Below are positions 24,801-36,900 of a stretch of 64,000 bases of DNA, piece after piece (within the stretch, counting starts at the first letter, position 1; each line of letters begins with the position of its first letter). The translations under genes and the position numbers were made by a program. The notes beneath the pieces are model-generated. The model worked only from the letters and a program-made list of their open reading frames with translations, did not search any database and had not been told where the DNA came from. Source of the DNA: Prunella strophiata (Eukaryota; Chordata; Aves; Passeriformes; Prunellidae); NCBI GenBank assembly GCA_036583965.1, contig JAZBQD010000014.1:3424191-3488190 (forward strand). The letters run 5' to 3'.

Positions 24801-25745
24801 GTAACCTGTCTGCCCTGTGAGGACCCAGAACTGGTGCAGCAGAGCAGAGTGGTGTCAAACCCTGCCACAGATCACACCCTGGGAGTGGCTGCAGAGCAGC
24901 CAGCTGTTCTCCCTCTCCCACTCCTTTCTGCTCCATATACACCCCCTCCTCTACCCACCCACCCCCCTTTACATATCTTATTTTATTTAGTTTAAAGAAG
25001 GTTCAGTGGCAAATGTGAAAAAATAAGTTTCTTTGCTGGGCAGGCCAGATTTAGTGAGAAATCGCTCTGAGTTATCTGAAACCTTTAAGAACCCTCTAAT
25101 AGCAGCAGTTTGCAATTTTAGCAGTGTTGGATGAGTTTGCATCTTCAGCTAAAGAATACATAACACACAACTCCAACCAGGCCTCTGACAAACAGAGCTT
25201 TTGCTTTAAAACCAGGCTGACATGAATTTTGTGGGAGTAGAATGATGAGGTGAAATTTTGTGTATCTTGGGGGGAGAGACTGTAAGTTTGGATGAAAGTA
25301 ACTTCTTAGCAGTATGTTTTGCACAAGCAGAAAAAAGTGTCAGTCTGGGAGGATGGGTGATGTGCCAGAAGTGTTATTATTTGTATTCTTTGAGGAACTT
25401 GTTTGTTTTCTCTGATTGTATGTTATTATCTGATCTCAGGAATTAAGGCTTCTCCAGTGGGATTTTCAGAATGTAACCAAGATTTATTGGGTGCTGCAGA
25501 GGAAAAATATTTTTGAAGTTGTCAAACACTTCCTGCTATAAGACTGTAAAGTGTTGAATATCTGCCTTAGGCAGATTTATTGATTTATTTAAACTTACTG
25601 TTCCCTAGGCATCTGCTTTGGTCACTCAGTTATAGAGAAGATGCTGGGCAAGGTGGACCTTTGCTCTGGCCTCACACTCTTATTCTTGTTTGTTTGCTTT
25701 TCTTGTATTGAATGATATGAGAGAAAATAATTGGTTCATCCATTT
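21893..25745. other. Unique non-coding sequence, no gene seen
   Basis: Ordinary sequence. Frames of up to about 146 codons (24555-24995, plus) sit in a GC/pyrimidine-rich patch and lack domains. A small purine tandem (GGAAAA/GGAAA) lies at 24349-24370. No repeat family recognised. Confidence 0.55.
24349..24370 (+). repeat. (GGAAA/GGAAAA)n short tandem repeat
   Basis: Four purine units alternating GGAAAA and GGAAA. Short and imperfect. Confidence 0.75.
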
Positions 25746-25878
25746 GAAAAAAAAAAGAAAACCAAAAACAAAAAGCCCAAAAAACCTAGCAGGTTTTTTT
25801 TTTGTTGTTGTTTTTTTGTTTGTTTGTTTTTGGGTTTTTGTTTTGTTTTATTTTTGGTTTTGTTTTTTTTTTTTTTTA
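25746..25878. repeat. A-rich/T-rich low-complexity inverted pair
   Basis: An A-rich arm (25746-25785) is followed at once by a T-rich arm (25791-25878). The junction is a perfect hairpin: AAAAAACCT at 25779-25787, loop AGC, AGGTTTTTT at 25791-25799. The outer parts are imperfectly complementary (GTTTG and TTTTTG words against CAAAAA words). It is simple-sequence DNA that can fold back on itself. Confidence 0.8.
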
Positions 25879-28800
25879 CAAATAGTCTTACTATTCCACA
25901 GCAGTGAGGCAAAGACAGAATTTCCCAAGTGACTGACTCTGCATTTGCCATGAATTTTGCAGTATGAGCCCATACCTATCTAGTTTAAGTGCTTTTGAGG
26001 TAAGCTGAGGAAGAGATGTGGGAATAAAAGGAAATATTTGGTCTTGGACAGTGAAGGTTGTGAGTTAATACTGGTAGACAGAGTGGGACTGAACTGGAAG
26101 AAAAGTGGAGAAAAAATAAAGTAGGAAGGATTTAGGGGAAAGGGCAGAAAAAGTACTTTTTATCAGGGGCCATGGGATGGATCCCCTTTTACTGGGGATT
26201 TTCATTTTCAAATGTCTCTGGAACTTTGGTGGAAGGTTCACTGTGTAAGAGCTGCACAGATACAAGTTTATTTCTGCCCTTGGTTACTGTCATTAGCAGA
26301 AGAGCGAGGTGCTGGGGGTTCTGAGCCGAGTGACAAAGATGTTGGCAGTGCCATAAATGTGGTGAAACTGCTGCTTTCTGTGCCTTTTTGAAAAATGCAG
26401 GAAATGTCATGCACAAAAGCTCTGCTGCAATAGCCTTGCTTGCAAAGTCAAGCACTCTGCCTCCCTTGCTGTGTCATTTCATTTCAGGATTCCCACACCT
26501 GTACTGGGGTTCAGTCTGCAGTTGAATGATCAGTTTTACTTCTACAGGGAACCTCATTGAGCCTACAGAATGTGATGGTCAGCAAATGAGCAGCTGCTCA
26601 ATCCTCCCTTACCCTTCCTGATTGTTCCTTGTGGTGCAGGGTGTAGCACTGTCCATGCAATTCAATCACATGTCATTTTGCTCTGGAGATAAAATCAGTT
26701 ACTTTCTCATGGTCTTCTCTTTGGGACTGTGGAAGAGAACATCACAAACTTTCTCTTCACACAGTGGGTGTGTTGGGATCCTGAGAAAGGAGGGTATCCC
26801 AATTTTATATATGGGAAACCAAGAAGCAGAGATTTTGCTAGCACATTGAATCCAGGAGATCTGGGGATACTAGTGGGTTTATATCTGAGTTTATATATTC
26901 CTTTTCAACAGTAAATATTATCTAGCATGTCTTTTGTTCAGAGTAATGCCTGGAATGACTCCTGTGGCACTTGTGAGTGACAACACAGAGCAGCAAGGCA
27001 GGTTTATGTCCCCCACACAGAGAGGAGGAAACAGAGTTAGGGATACCTGGGAAGGTTCACTCACAAAGGGAACCTCAGATCCTGTGGCAGGGAAGGAGAT
27101 CCAGCCTGCCCAGGCAGGATCCACCTGTCTGGCTGCTAGTGTGAGCTTCTGCTTCCTCCCCTCCATCCCTCATTCACAGCACACCTTCAGAATCTGCAAA
27201 AAAAGGAGCCAGAGCCACTTTGTCTCACTGACAACCCCAACTCGTTACTCCAGAAGGTTTGTTCTGTGCAGAGATCTTATGGAAAAAACAATCTGTGGTT
27301 GTGCAATGATTGTATTGCAATTATCTGCATGGTGGGGCTGGACAAAGGTGCTATAGGCAGTTGTTATTCTTTGTGTCCTTTGAGTACCAGATTTTGCAGC
27401 CTTTCTAGCATGTTGTGGGTATATCATGCTGTCTTCTCAGACTACACATGGTGGTTACAACAAAAATCTTCTTCCTTTCATCTTCCCTTCCTTGGCCTTG
27501 CCATGAATATCAGGTGATCTTTTTATTATTTTTTTCCTTTTCTACTTTTTACAGCTCTAGTAGAGATATTTCAATGTCCTGTAATTTATTCTCTCTCTAA
27601 ATGCCAATTTTCATGCTGCTGCTGATTTGCTTTCAGATATAATGCCTAAAGCAGGCTGTCAGCCATTCTGAAAGTATATGATTCCTCTCTCTCAATATCA
27701 CACAAGCCAAGTCTGGCTGGAAGGACAGGGGAAAACTAAATTGTTCTCATAAAAAAGAAAACATAGCACTAATATATCTTTATACTTATGTTCAGGTATC
27801 CCCTTTGTGTTATTAAGGGGACTCATGATCTTGTGTGTTTTCTCTACAGGGGATCACATTAATTTATATTTTAAAGGTCTGCTGTAATAGATGCTTTCCA
27901 GAAGCCCAAAAGTGAGTCCAAAAGTTCTTTGGATGCTATCAAACCAGAAATAAGCAGGGCATTGTATTATCCAGTTGCAAAACAAGACCTCAGGATTCAA
28001 AGCATGAATTTTAAAGTTGTGCTTATGAATTAGAGGCTGCCACCCTTGTGGAGCTGGGATGATTTCAGTGCCAGGGAGCATTTTCATCAAGCATTGCTGA
28101 AAACCTGAGACAGAGGCACTGAGGTGTCAGGGATGTGGATATGTTCTTGTGTACTCAAATATTCAATCCTCAGATACAAATTATTTGCTCTAACTCAACA
28201 GGTTGCCAGGCTGAGACAGTGTCCTGTGAAAGTTATTGTTGGTCCCTGTGTGGGTGTGGTTGCCCATCCTTAATAGAACTTGGTGGAGTAAAAGCAGTTT
28301 AAACTCAACTTTGTTACCTTCTAATTGTGGAGGGCTGAAATTCATGTTGTTCTAGCTTAGCTGCTGGGCTTTCATGCCCAAAAGCACTTCTGAGTTTGCA
28401 GTTTGACACTCATGAATATCTTTTTCACTCCAGAAAATATGTTTTGTTTTGGGTTTTTTTTTTTAAATTTAGAATTTAACTTTCTTCACCTATCACTGTG
28501 TATTATGCACATGTGATTTTAAAGGTGTCTCTGTTCCATACTGTACTGACATTGTGCATGGAGACACTTTGAGAAAATCTTTCAATCAATTTGTGCACCT
28601 ATCTGTTTAGCTTGGCGGTGCTTGAAATTCATTTGGATTTTGCTGACTGTGTTTTCAAGCAAAATGGTGGATTATAGAAAAAGCTTTCAAACTCTGCATC
28701 CAGTTTCTCTTCAAGAAACTTTTTCTTAAAGACCCTTTTTTACCATGTGTGTGCATATACAAAGCTATGTAAAAGAAAAAATGAAAAGATAACAGAATAA

Positions 28801-29600
28801 TTACATTAGGCATAGAAAACCTGGCTTATGATCAGGGTTTTTTTGACAAATGGGTTCCTGTGGTTTAGATTTGTCTCTTCAGTCTTTCTTTTAGCCTAGC
28901 AATGCAGTGACTCCTCCTTGTGTAGCAATCTGTCCAGTCTGGGACACAGGGAAATTCTTTTCACCACCTGAAGGTCCTGTCTGAGCATCATTTCCTTCCC
29001 AGGCATCATCAGCTGAGGCTTTTCTCTCTCTCAGGAGCTGAGGATTTCCCACCAGGAGGCAAAGCTGGACTTCTCACTTTTGCCTCCTCCCACTTGTCAA
29101 GTGCTGGAATAGAATGGAAAGAGGAGTTGAAACAAGAAATTTGAAATCTGAGTTCTCAAAACAGTTGCAGTCTTGATAAGGGGCTCTGTATTTATTTAGT
29201 TCACTTGTAATTTGTTTTAATCTTCTTTTTTAAATGTATCATTTGAATCTGAATGGAGTTCACATTAGTTTTTGGTTATAAAAAAAGATAATATCAGACT
29301 CAGTAGATTGAGCAGTTTCTTTGAAAATGGTGCTTCCCCAGCCCTGCCAACAGTGGCTTTTTCCAGGATGGAGCTGCAGCTTGGAGGCCATCACCTGGAG
29401 GATGAGAGGCATCTTCAGCCCTGGGAATGCACAGCACCAGGATTTTAAGAAAATAGGCAGCTCTTCTCTGGGGTGGAATTTATAAGCATATCTGCCCCTT
29501 GATAGACAGAGCTGTGAGCTAGGACTAAGTGAGCAAGGACTAGTTGCATATTTTTTAGCTAAAAATTGTAAGATCCTGTCAATATTTTCAATCAGAATCT
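25879..29600. other. Unique non-coding sequence, no gene seen
   Basis: Ordinary sequence. Open frames are at most about 140 codons (26934-27356, plus) and show no domain or intron context. A T run lies at about 28450-28465. No repeat family or RNA gene recognised. Confidence 0.55.
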
Positions 29601-29689
29601 AACCAAAAAACAAACAAACAAAAAAAAAAACACCAAAAAAAAACCCCACAAAAAACAATGACAACAACAGAAAAAAACAAAAACAAAAG
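29601..29689 (+). repeat. A-rich low-complexity tract with C interruptions
   Basis: About 90 nt of A with scattered C (CAAA, ACAAC and ACCCC words) and almost no T or G, so it is strongly strand-asymmetric. Simple-sequence DNA. Confidence 0.85.
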
Positions 29690-31590
29690 TTATATAGGAT
29701 GTTTAGCTTTCTGTTCCACGTATCCCTGCATTTTCCTCCCATTGTCTCTCTGTTTTTTGATTGTTAGATGGAGCATTAGCCTCATAAGCTTTTTGTAGGA
29801 CCCAGCTTAACCTACTGGAATTGAATACATCCTTTTTTCTGTAAATATGTTAGATTTAGTAAAAGTGTAGATCATGAAGGGCTAGATAATTAGGGATTTT
29901 TCATGTGTTTCGGGGGTTCAGGAGACATTTCAAAGTCAACTTATCCACTGGGTAGTTAATAAAAGTCCTAATCATGTCTTAAAAGAAGGCCTAATATAAA
30001 AACTCCAGAAATGAAATATCCAAAGGTCCATCTTTTGAAGATAATGAGATACCATCTTGGTTTTCTATTAAGAAAAGTGAGCAATTTCAAGTAAAGCACA
30101 TTAGGAAAATATTTACCTAGCATTTATTTACCTAGCTGAGCAATTTTAAAGGCAGGTTCAAAACAGTATATTCCTGTTAAATTCAGTGTTATCACGTGTT
30201 GGCAAAGTAGATTTTGTGTCTTGAATTCTTTTATTGCAGAGTCTTTCTTTTTTAAATGCACTTCCTTAACATTTCATGTTGGTTTTTTTTTTTTAGAACA
30301 CAAAGAAATGGTGTTGACCAGCAAACTCTCAGAAAATCCTTTTTCTGGCCTCTTAATTTGTTTTTGCAGCTTGACATAGGCTCCCATTTGCAGGCAGAAA
30401 CCCTTGGCTATCAGCCTGCAGATGATGCTCACATCTACAGTCAGATATTTAAGTTTGACTCTATTAAATAAGAATGTGCTAATGGTACTGACTCATTTCT
30501 GGGTCTGCATACAATCAGAATGTGGGGAGCAAATTTGGGAGTAGCTTAATGGTATTTCTTTCCACATGTCTGGAACCCATGAGTCAGTACTCCAACACAT
30601 ACATTTTGCTGCTTAAGTGGAACATGCCACAGCTATTTTTATATATTAACAATATGGTTTATCACTCTATAGAGTTTTTCATCCAAAGATCTCATGTAGG
30701 TTCACCAGTTAAGTGAGTAACTCATTCTTGATGGATCTTGAGATTCTCCAATATCTTAATACACCATTGGTTTCAGCCTGAATTGGACATTTAGCCTTTG
30801 ATTCAGATGAACATTCACACTGGGGGAAGTTGTTAAAATGAAGCCCATACTTCTGGGATTTCCTAAAGTGGGTTGGGATTTATGTACTCAGTTTTCCTTG
30901 TGAACCGGAAAGCAGAATTTGGTGCCTGGCATCACACTGGCTGCTGGAGATAGCTGTTCTGGGGAGCCTCAGTGTCATAATTCAGTTTCTGTTAGATCCT
31001 GGTGGGGGGAAAAAAGTCCCAAACCACCACCAAGCAGCCATCAGTTTGAAGCCCTTGTTCTGTAATTCTCTGCTGAGTTTGATTTGTTGATGAAGTGAAG
31101 GTGTGGCTGGCTGTGCACACAGGACCTGTGAAAATGGGTGGGTACAGATCAGAGCACGCCTTGCCCTGGCTGTCCCCTTCCAGCACTGTGAGGGGCAGAG
31201 AGGGGGGAGCAGGGCAGTCTTCTGTGCAGGACAGCAGCCCCTCACAGCAGTGGGATTTGCCTTATGAGGCTGGGGATCAGATTTTTTGGGAAGGAGCCCG
31301 CGGCCGCAAAATGCCATGAAAACAGCGTGGTGCAGAATGGAACAAAATTGCCAGAAAGGTCAGGAATAGAAAGGAAGGAAAAGCATGATGCCATGCTAGG
31401 ATGGAGCAGTGTGCAGTGCTTCTCCAGCCATGGGTTTGATGGCATTTGGCTGGCTGCAGGTTGGGGTGCTGCACTCCCTGTTGTCAGGCAGCAGGGTGGG
31501 GGCTTCGCCATCTCTGATTAACTAAAAAAAGATGTGTGTGTTTTGGGGCTGCGTGGGTGAGGCAGTGCAAATGTCAAGTTCAGTACTGGT
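29690..31590. other. Unique non-coding sequence, no gene seen
   Basis: Ordinary sequence. One isolated NotI-type GCGGCCGC word lies at 31300-31307 in otherwise CpG-poor DNA. Short frames on both strands around 30980-31520 (up to 111 codons) overlap each other and have no domain. No repeat family recognised. Confidence 0.55.
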
Positions 31591-32030
31591 TATAAACAGT
31601 CTTTTTAAACAGCAGCACATTTTCATTCAGATCTTTTTAGGTTGTGAAGAATACTGTATCTGTAGCGCATATTTAAAATTTAAAAAAAAAAAAAAAAATC
31701 TTCCTGGCAGCAAGCTCGCCGTATCTAGTGCAACATTCTCACTCTGTCTCTCTCTCATCCTCATCTGTTGAAAGAGTAAAACTTCTGAGGTAGGTCTTCA
31801 GAAATAGCAGCAGTAGCCAGCACAAATGTGCAGTAATTGGTTTGCTGCTGTTGTTGTTTGTGACTGAGGCACTGAAACCTTCCCCAGCAAAACCAAGTGG
31901 TGCAGGCGAGCTCCTGCACTGCTGCTCAAACAGCGATTTCCCAACGTGGCTGAGGGCAAACCATAGGATGAGAAATAGTTCTGCTTTCTCCCTTGTTTCC
32001 ACTAAAATGTACCCTCAGCTATGCATATGC
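31591..32030. promoter_or_regulatory. Candidate element, left edge of the 32-34 kb cluster
   Basis: Contains isolated CpGs (near 31666, 31719, 31908 and 31945), a 17-nt A run at 31682-31698 and TTTAAATT words. The signal is weaker than in the next blocks. It may mark the start of the conserved cluster or be neutral. Confidence 0.22.
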
Positions 32031-32700
32031 AGGCTATAATGTAGCATATTTAATCTTCCACTTCATCTCTGCAGCTTCTCTCTCAACACCGAAATAGCAA
32101 GGAGTGCAGCAGCTACCCTTTCAAGCTGCACTTGCTGTTCTTAGACAGGGTTTTTTTTGTTGTTTTTAGAGTTTTCTGTTTTTAATCTGAGCTAAGTTTG
32201 AACAACTGTAATGGTGGGAAAATCCACCCAGGGTTCATTCTTTTTTGCCACGGAACTGGCGAACCAGGAAGAATAGACTTTGTCATGTGCAAATATAGTG
32301 ACCATAAATGGTGCTGGAGGCTTTCTCCATTGTCCTGTGACTCTGCCACGAGAGAAAGCGCGCGCAGCAAAGAAAGACACGTTTGATAGAGCTGTGAAGA
32401 AGGCCTGAATGGCTGTTGGGTGTTGGGCATTGTCTGGCCCTGACCTCAATTCGGTACAGTAGAGACCCTTGAAAGCACTGTCTGAAGTCACAATACCACT
32501 ATTCTCCTCAGCTCCCCAAAAGGGATTAGTTAAAAGGGTGACGTTCCGTGCAGAGAGTTCCAAGTATTCCCTGAAACAAAGGGGCCTGAAATGTTTTTGA
32601 AGTTATTTTTAATTGAGTTGAACTAATTTAATAAAGGTCCCAAGAAGGAGGGGGGACGGAGGAAAAAAAAAATAAAGGAATGTGATTGTTTTATGATTCC
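32031..32700. promoter_or_regulatory. Putative conserved non-coding element, cluster core 1
   Basis: A repeat-free block with strong CpG retention: ACGAGAGAAAGCGCGCGC around 32348-32365 carries four CpGs, with others near 32251, 32260, 32381, 32452, 32541 and 32546. A TTTTTAATTGAG word lies near 32608. A minus-strand frame of 123 codons (32192-32563) and shorter frames on both strands cross it, but none shows a recognisable domain, and all may follow from low stop density. Best read as an enhancer-like conserved element. A conserved small protein cannot be excluded from sequence alone. Confidence 0.4.
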
Positions 32701-33000
32701 TCGCAGATGGAATGGACATTTATAGCATACTTCTTCTTTAGTCTTCCAGAGAACAGTAGCCCCATTTACAGCTACTGTTAGCAATTTAAAACTGCTCCAA
32801 AATGAAGTCTTTCAAGAAGTTGACAGCTTATAAATAAATCTGTCTGATAAAATTGAACATAAACTGCATCTGTGGTTAGTTTGCCAAAATTAATTCTACA
32901 TTTAATTAGAGATAGCAGTCAAACATATTTAATAAAAAACAGTCTTGGAGAGTAAATCAAATGAAGTCAGATTTTAGCAGATGCTTTGCTTTTCTCCCCC
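32701..33000. promoter_or_regulatory. Putative conserved non-coding element, cluster core 2
   Basis: AT-rich block with AAATTAATTC near 32887 and CATTTAATTAGAG near 32899-32911, plus CTTATAAATAAAT near 32828. It is adjacent to core 1 and shares its lack of repeats. The homeodomain-type cores suggest regulatory function. Inferred from composition. Confidence 0.36.
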
Positions 33001-33354
33001 TTTTTTTCCTCTTTCCTTTTCTTTTCTTCTTTCCTCCCGAGGAGTGGTGAAGTGACCTCACCTCTATGATCCTCAGATATTTAGAGGAGCAGGCTGAGGG
33101 GAGGCCTGGGCAGCTCATGAGATTATGTAGGAGAAGCCATGAATGAGTGGCCTCAGACAAAGGGGGGTAATTATTGTGCTGCAATTTTTACTGATTTCTA
33201 TAATTAAGATTTTTCAGCAATCCACCGTGTTTACTGTAAATGTTGAAATGAATGAATATCCTAATTATTACCCAAAAATCAAAATTTGGATTTGGTCTGG
33301 ACTTAAACCCTCTGCAGTTCTAAATTTCAGGTGTTGGCATAGGTGAGCTGGAAG
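33001..33354. promoter_or_regulatory. Putative conserved non-coding element, cluster core 3
   Basis: After a pyrimidine-rich stretch (32990-33040), the sequence from about 33110 carries GGTAATTATTGTGC at 33166-33179, CTATAATTAAG near 33198-33208 and CCTAATTATTACC near 33259-33271, with one CpG near 33224. There are no long frames and no repeat. The pattern resembles a homeodomain-bound enhancer. Confidence 0.38.
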
Positions 33355-33830
33355 TTAGGCTGTGCTGTGATTATTAATTACTGGAATAGTGAATGAAGTT
33401 TTATTGTTACATCTCGAAATTGACAAGCCCGTTCCCTGCATGCAAAATTTATGCTCACTACTTCACATTCTTTTTCATGTGCAGCTCATTCATGTCTCTT
33501 CAAAAATATGACTTGATGGACTCCTTTAGCTGGTGTAAATAGGTACAGCTCCCATTGTGGGAAGGGAGTCTGTCTCTCGGCAACAATTTTCAAAATACAA
33601 GAAAATAAAATAATTCAGTGTCCCAATTCACCAAACAAAGTCAGTTGAGCGGCATCAAAAACATTTGATCCATTCCCTTTTGAACTTAAGTGGAACATTT
33701 TCCTTTTCCAAGCCTCTCTCTCAAAGCAGCTATCTGTCTGCCACCGAAAACAAACCAAACTTTATTTAAAGCCCAGATCTTGTTTGGGAGATTTTAGCCC
33801 ACGCTGTAAAGACATTCAAAACTTGCTAAG
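33355..33830. promoter_or_regulatory. Putative conserved non-coding element, cluster core 4
   Basis: ATTATTAATTACTGG lies near 33371. CpGs are kept near 33415, 33430, 33579, 33651, 33745 and 33802, and octamer-like ATGCAAAATTTATGC is at about 33439-33453. The block ends shortly before the 53-T run. Together with cores 1-3 it makes about 1.8 kb of enhancer-like sequence. Inferred from composition; not aligned. Confidence 0.4.
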
Positions 33831-33857
33831 GCTACTAGAGAAATCCTGTCTGCTTGG

Positions 33858-33858
<1 letters not shown>

Positions 33859-33911
<53 letters not shown>
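33859..33911. repeat. Pure poly(T) tract, 53 nt
   Basis: Fifty-three uninterrupted T. It is the longest mononucleotide run in the window and directly adjoins the putative enhancer cluster. Read on the minus strand it is a 53-A run, but I see no polyadenylation signal or target-site duplication that would make it a retroposon tail. The exact length in the genome may be uncertain because such runs are error-prone. Confidence 0.9.
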
Positions 33912-33912
<1 letters not shown>

Positions 33913-36900
33913 TTATGGTGCAGAAAATTACATGATTTCTAGACATAAGTTTGACTGCATGAGCTGATAACAGATTATCTTTCTTTGAGGAGTTTAGGTT
34001 GTTTTTGTGTATTAAAGTACATAAATATTGTGGGAACTCACTGTTTCCCATGTGGAAAGTATTGGTTAACTTTAACTATGGCATTTTTTTTTTTCCTTAT
34101 GTTTTTTTGCTTTGTATTTTTTTTAATGTAGCCATTGTTTTCATATCAATTTTAAGTTTGTAGAAATACTAAAAATAAATTAAAAACTATACAGGAAATC
34201 TTGATAGGTAGAGTCAATTAGATATCCCTAGAGGTCACGGTTAAAACCTTATTTGGTTAACCTTGTTAAAGTTCTACTGTTACCAAAACCCCAAATGACC
34301 CAAGTTATGCACAGGAGCCCCTTCCTGAGAAATGTGGGCCATTTTTCAGAATACTTTCTTGTTAATGTGCTGTTGTGGCAGCACAGCAGCTTGCAGACTG
34401 AAATAAATATTTGTTTCTGCTTTGAAATGCAGCAGAAAGGGATCTCTTTGCTTTCCTTTTGACCCTTAAATTATGAATGGCAGCGTTCAGCAGGGACTGG
34501 TTTTTAATCCCATTTATGAGGGTATCATGCAAGCACACACACGTACATCTCATTTGAAGGAGGCTGCAACTTGCAGCCTAACAAATCTAACAAAGTCTAA
34601 CAAATCACAGTGCACCCAGTGTCTTAAAATAAACCACAGCAGTGCTGACTTGAACCTTCTAGGAATTGTGGCTGGAACTTCCAGAGCTGCCTATGGAATT
34701 TGAAGTCCCTGGCCTTTTTTTTTTAAATTACTTGGGCATTTAGATATAAAATTCCACAGGCAGCTGTGAAATGCTCCACTCTTCCTATTCAAGCAGTGAA
34801 GAACTCTTTTCTGACTCCCAAAGCACTTCATGTCAGCTAGGTCCTCAATCCATAGGGTATGTTAAATCTTGTGATTTAAATATTGGATTTGACCCTGCTG
34901 ACATCTGTTTATGGCATATGTGTAGTTATTTTGGAGAGCTCTCCTCGAGTGAGACAGTTGACTTGAGCATGACTTCATCTGGTTAATTATGCTGAAACAA
35001 AAGTGCTTTGCTGAATCAGAGGCTCCAGCACTCCTGTTTTTTGAGGAGCCCTTAGAGGAGTTTTAGGAATGATGTGTGTGCCTGTGCTCATTACCTGCAA
35101 CACACGTTCCTACTGATATGGGTCTTTTTTAAGAACAACTGATTCTCCCAGACCTAATATATTTCTTTGAATATGGCCTAGTGATGATATATATCATTCT
35201 TCTCTTTAGCCTTCGTAATTACTTATTCAAATATTTCCTACTTACCCACATTTTAAAGTTTTCAAAGGCTTATCTTTTTAATGTGATGTTCAAAAGTGCT
35301 CTGTGAAGGTCATTAATACTAAAAATTGCCATTTTGAAGCCAAGCTAGAGATTTTACTCTTCACTTAACACAGAGTTACGATTTGAATTCAGAAGGAAAA
35401 AATTACTGCTTACATAAAGACATTTTTAAAAGTAGAGCACCTCCTTACAGAAATTAGCTCTTGCTTTTAATTGCATATCTGTGCTTGAATCTGGTGTGGA
35501 TTTCAGAAGCAATAGGATGCTTTGATGTTTTATTAAATATTTTTAAAAGGTGGGACTTTCTGAGAATTAAGCATTCATGTTGTATTTAGTGTACCAAGAG
35601 CACGATAATTTCTTTCCTGTTGCCAGTACTCAAGGCATCTAATATGGAACTGTTTTTCCAATTTTTTAGAGTTTACTTTTAACACTCAATGAGTAATATC
35701 TGTTTTCCAAAGGGATTGGCTTAATGTAGGCAATGTGAGGACTTTCTTTATGTAAAATAAAGCAAGGATACACTTTCATTTTTCCCCCCAAAATGAGCAA
35801 GTACATCCTTTGGTGCAGAACAGTTTCTGCACGAGTTGCAGTTGTAGACAGAATGGAAAATCATAAACTTTGCCATACCTCTGCAAAGGAGTAGGCAGCA
35901 GAATCCCTCAACATCCTCTGGTCCTCTGCCATTAGAATGTGATGGAAAGTTTCCTGAGGGTTTGGTTTATGTTTGGGTTTTTTTGTTTGTGTTTTAAATG
36001 ATTTGGTACTTGTTAATCACACACAGCACAGGAAAAATAAAGACCACTTCTGCTTCCCAGTGTGAGAGGAGGGCTGAGCATCACTAACAGCCCCTTGCCC
36101 ACCCTGCACCTGTAGCACCTTTGGGAGATTTGCTCCATTACTCTTTCTCCTTCATCTGCTTCATTCTCAGTTTTTATGCAGTGGGAATAACTGTTGTGCA
36201 TCTGGAAGTAAAGGGGGCTTTGCTGCTTTATTTTAGTGGCTGGAACAAAACAAGAAGAGGTTTTTCATGATGCTGTTCATGTTGGGCACAGCTTGGAGTG
36301 GCAATAAGAACCTGTCCAAAGACATGATGGCAAACAAAATGTGAATGAAAGCAGGAGAGTTATCACTCTGCCTAGAGCCTGGCTTGGATATTTTGATAAT
36401 AGTCTGAATGGATTCAGTGAAATCATTTTAGGGGCAGGTGATCCTGAGCTGGAAAATAAGGACCTCTTCTCTGCCAAGATTTTCAGGAAGCTGCAATTCA
36501 AGAAAATGTGCCTGCAGGTGCAATAGAACTTGAACCTGATTGCTGTGTTATTATCTCCAGATAACTGGCTCAGAGTGTTTCCTCATAGCTTTCCTTCCTG
36601 GTTGGCATCATCTAAAAAAGTTGCCAAAAGGCTGAGAGGAGGTTTTGGTGAAGGGAAAAAAAAAAAAAAAAAAGGAAAACATGTTCTCATGCTGTTCTAG
36701 CCACCCCACCAATCTTTCTCAGACTGTAAGCATTTCTAACTTAAAAGAAAAAGGTTGAAGATGTTTAGGTGAAGAGGAAGATGATGTTTGGGTAGAGATA
36801 CACAAGGAGCCATCTCTAACAGATTTTTGGTTTCTTTTTCTCTCTGACATCTCTGAGAGTACAAAGATGATTCAAAATCAGAAGGTGGGGGGAAAGGTCT

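Noticed and set aside
33859..33911. Poly(A) tail of a minus-strand retroposon
   Set aside because: Bird CR1 elements do not end in poly(A), and the flanking sequence shows no retrotransposon features or flanking direct repeats.
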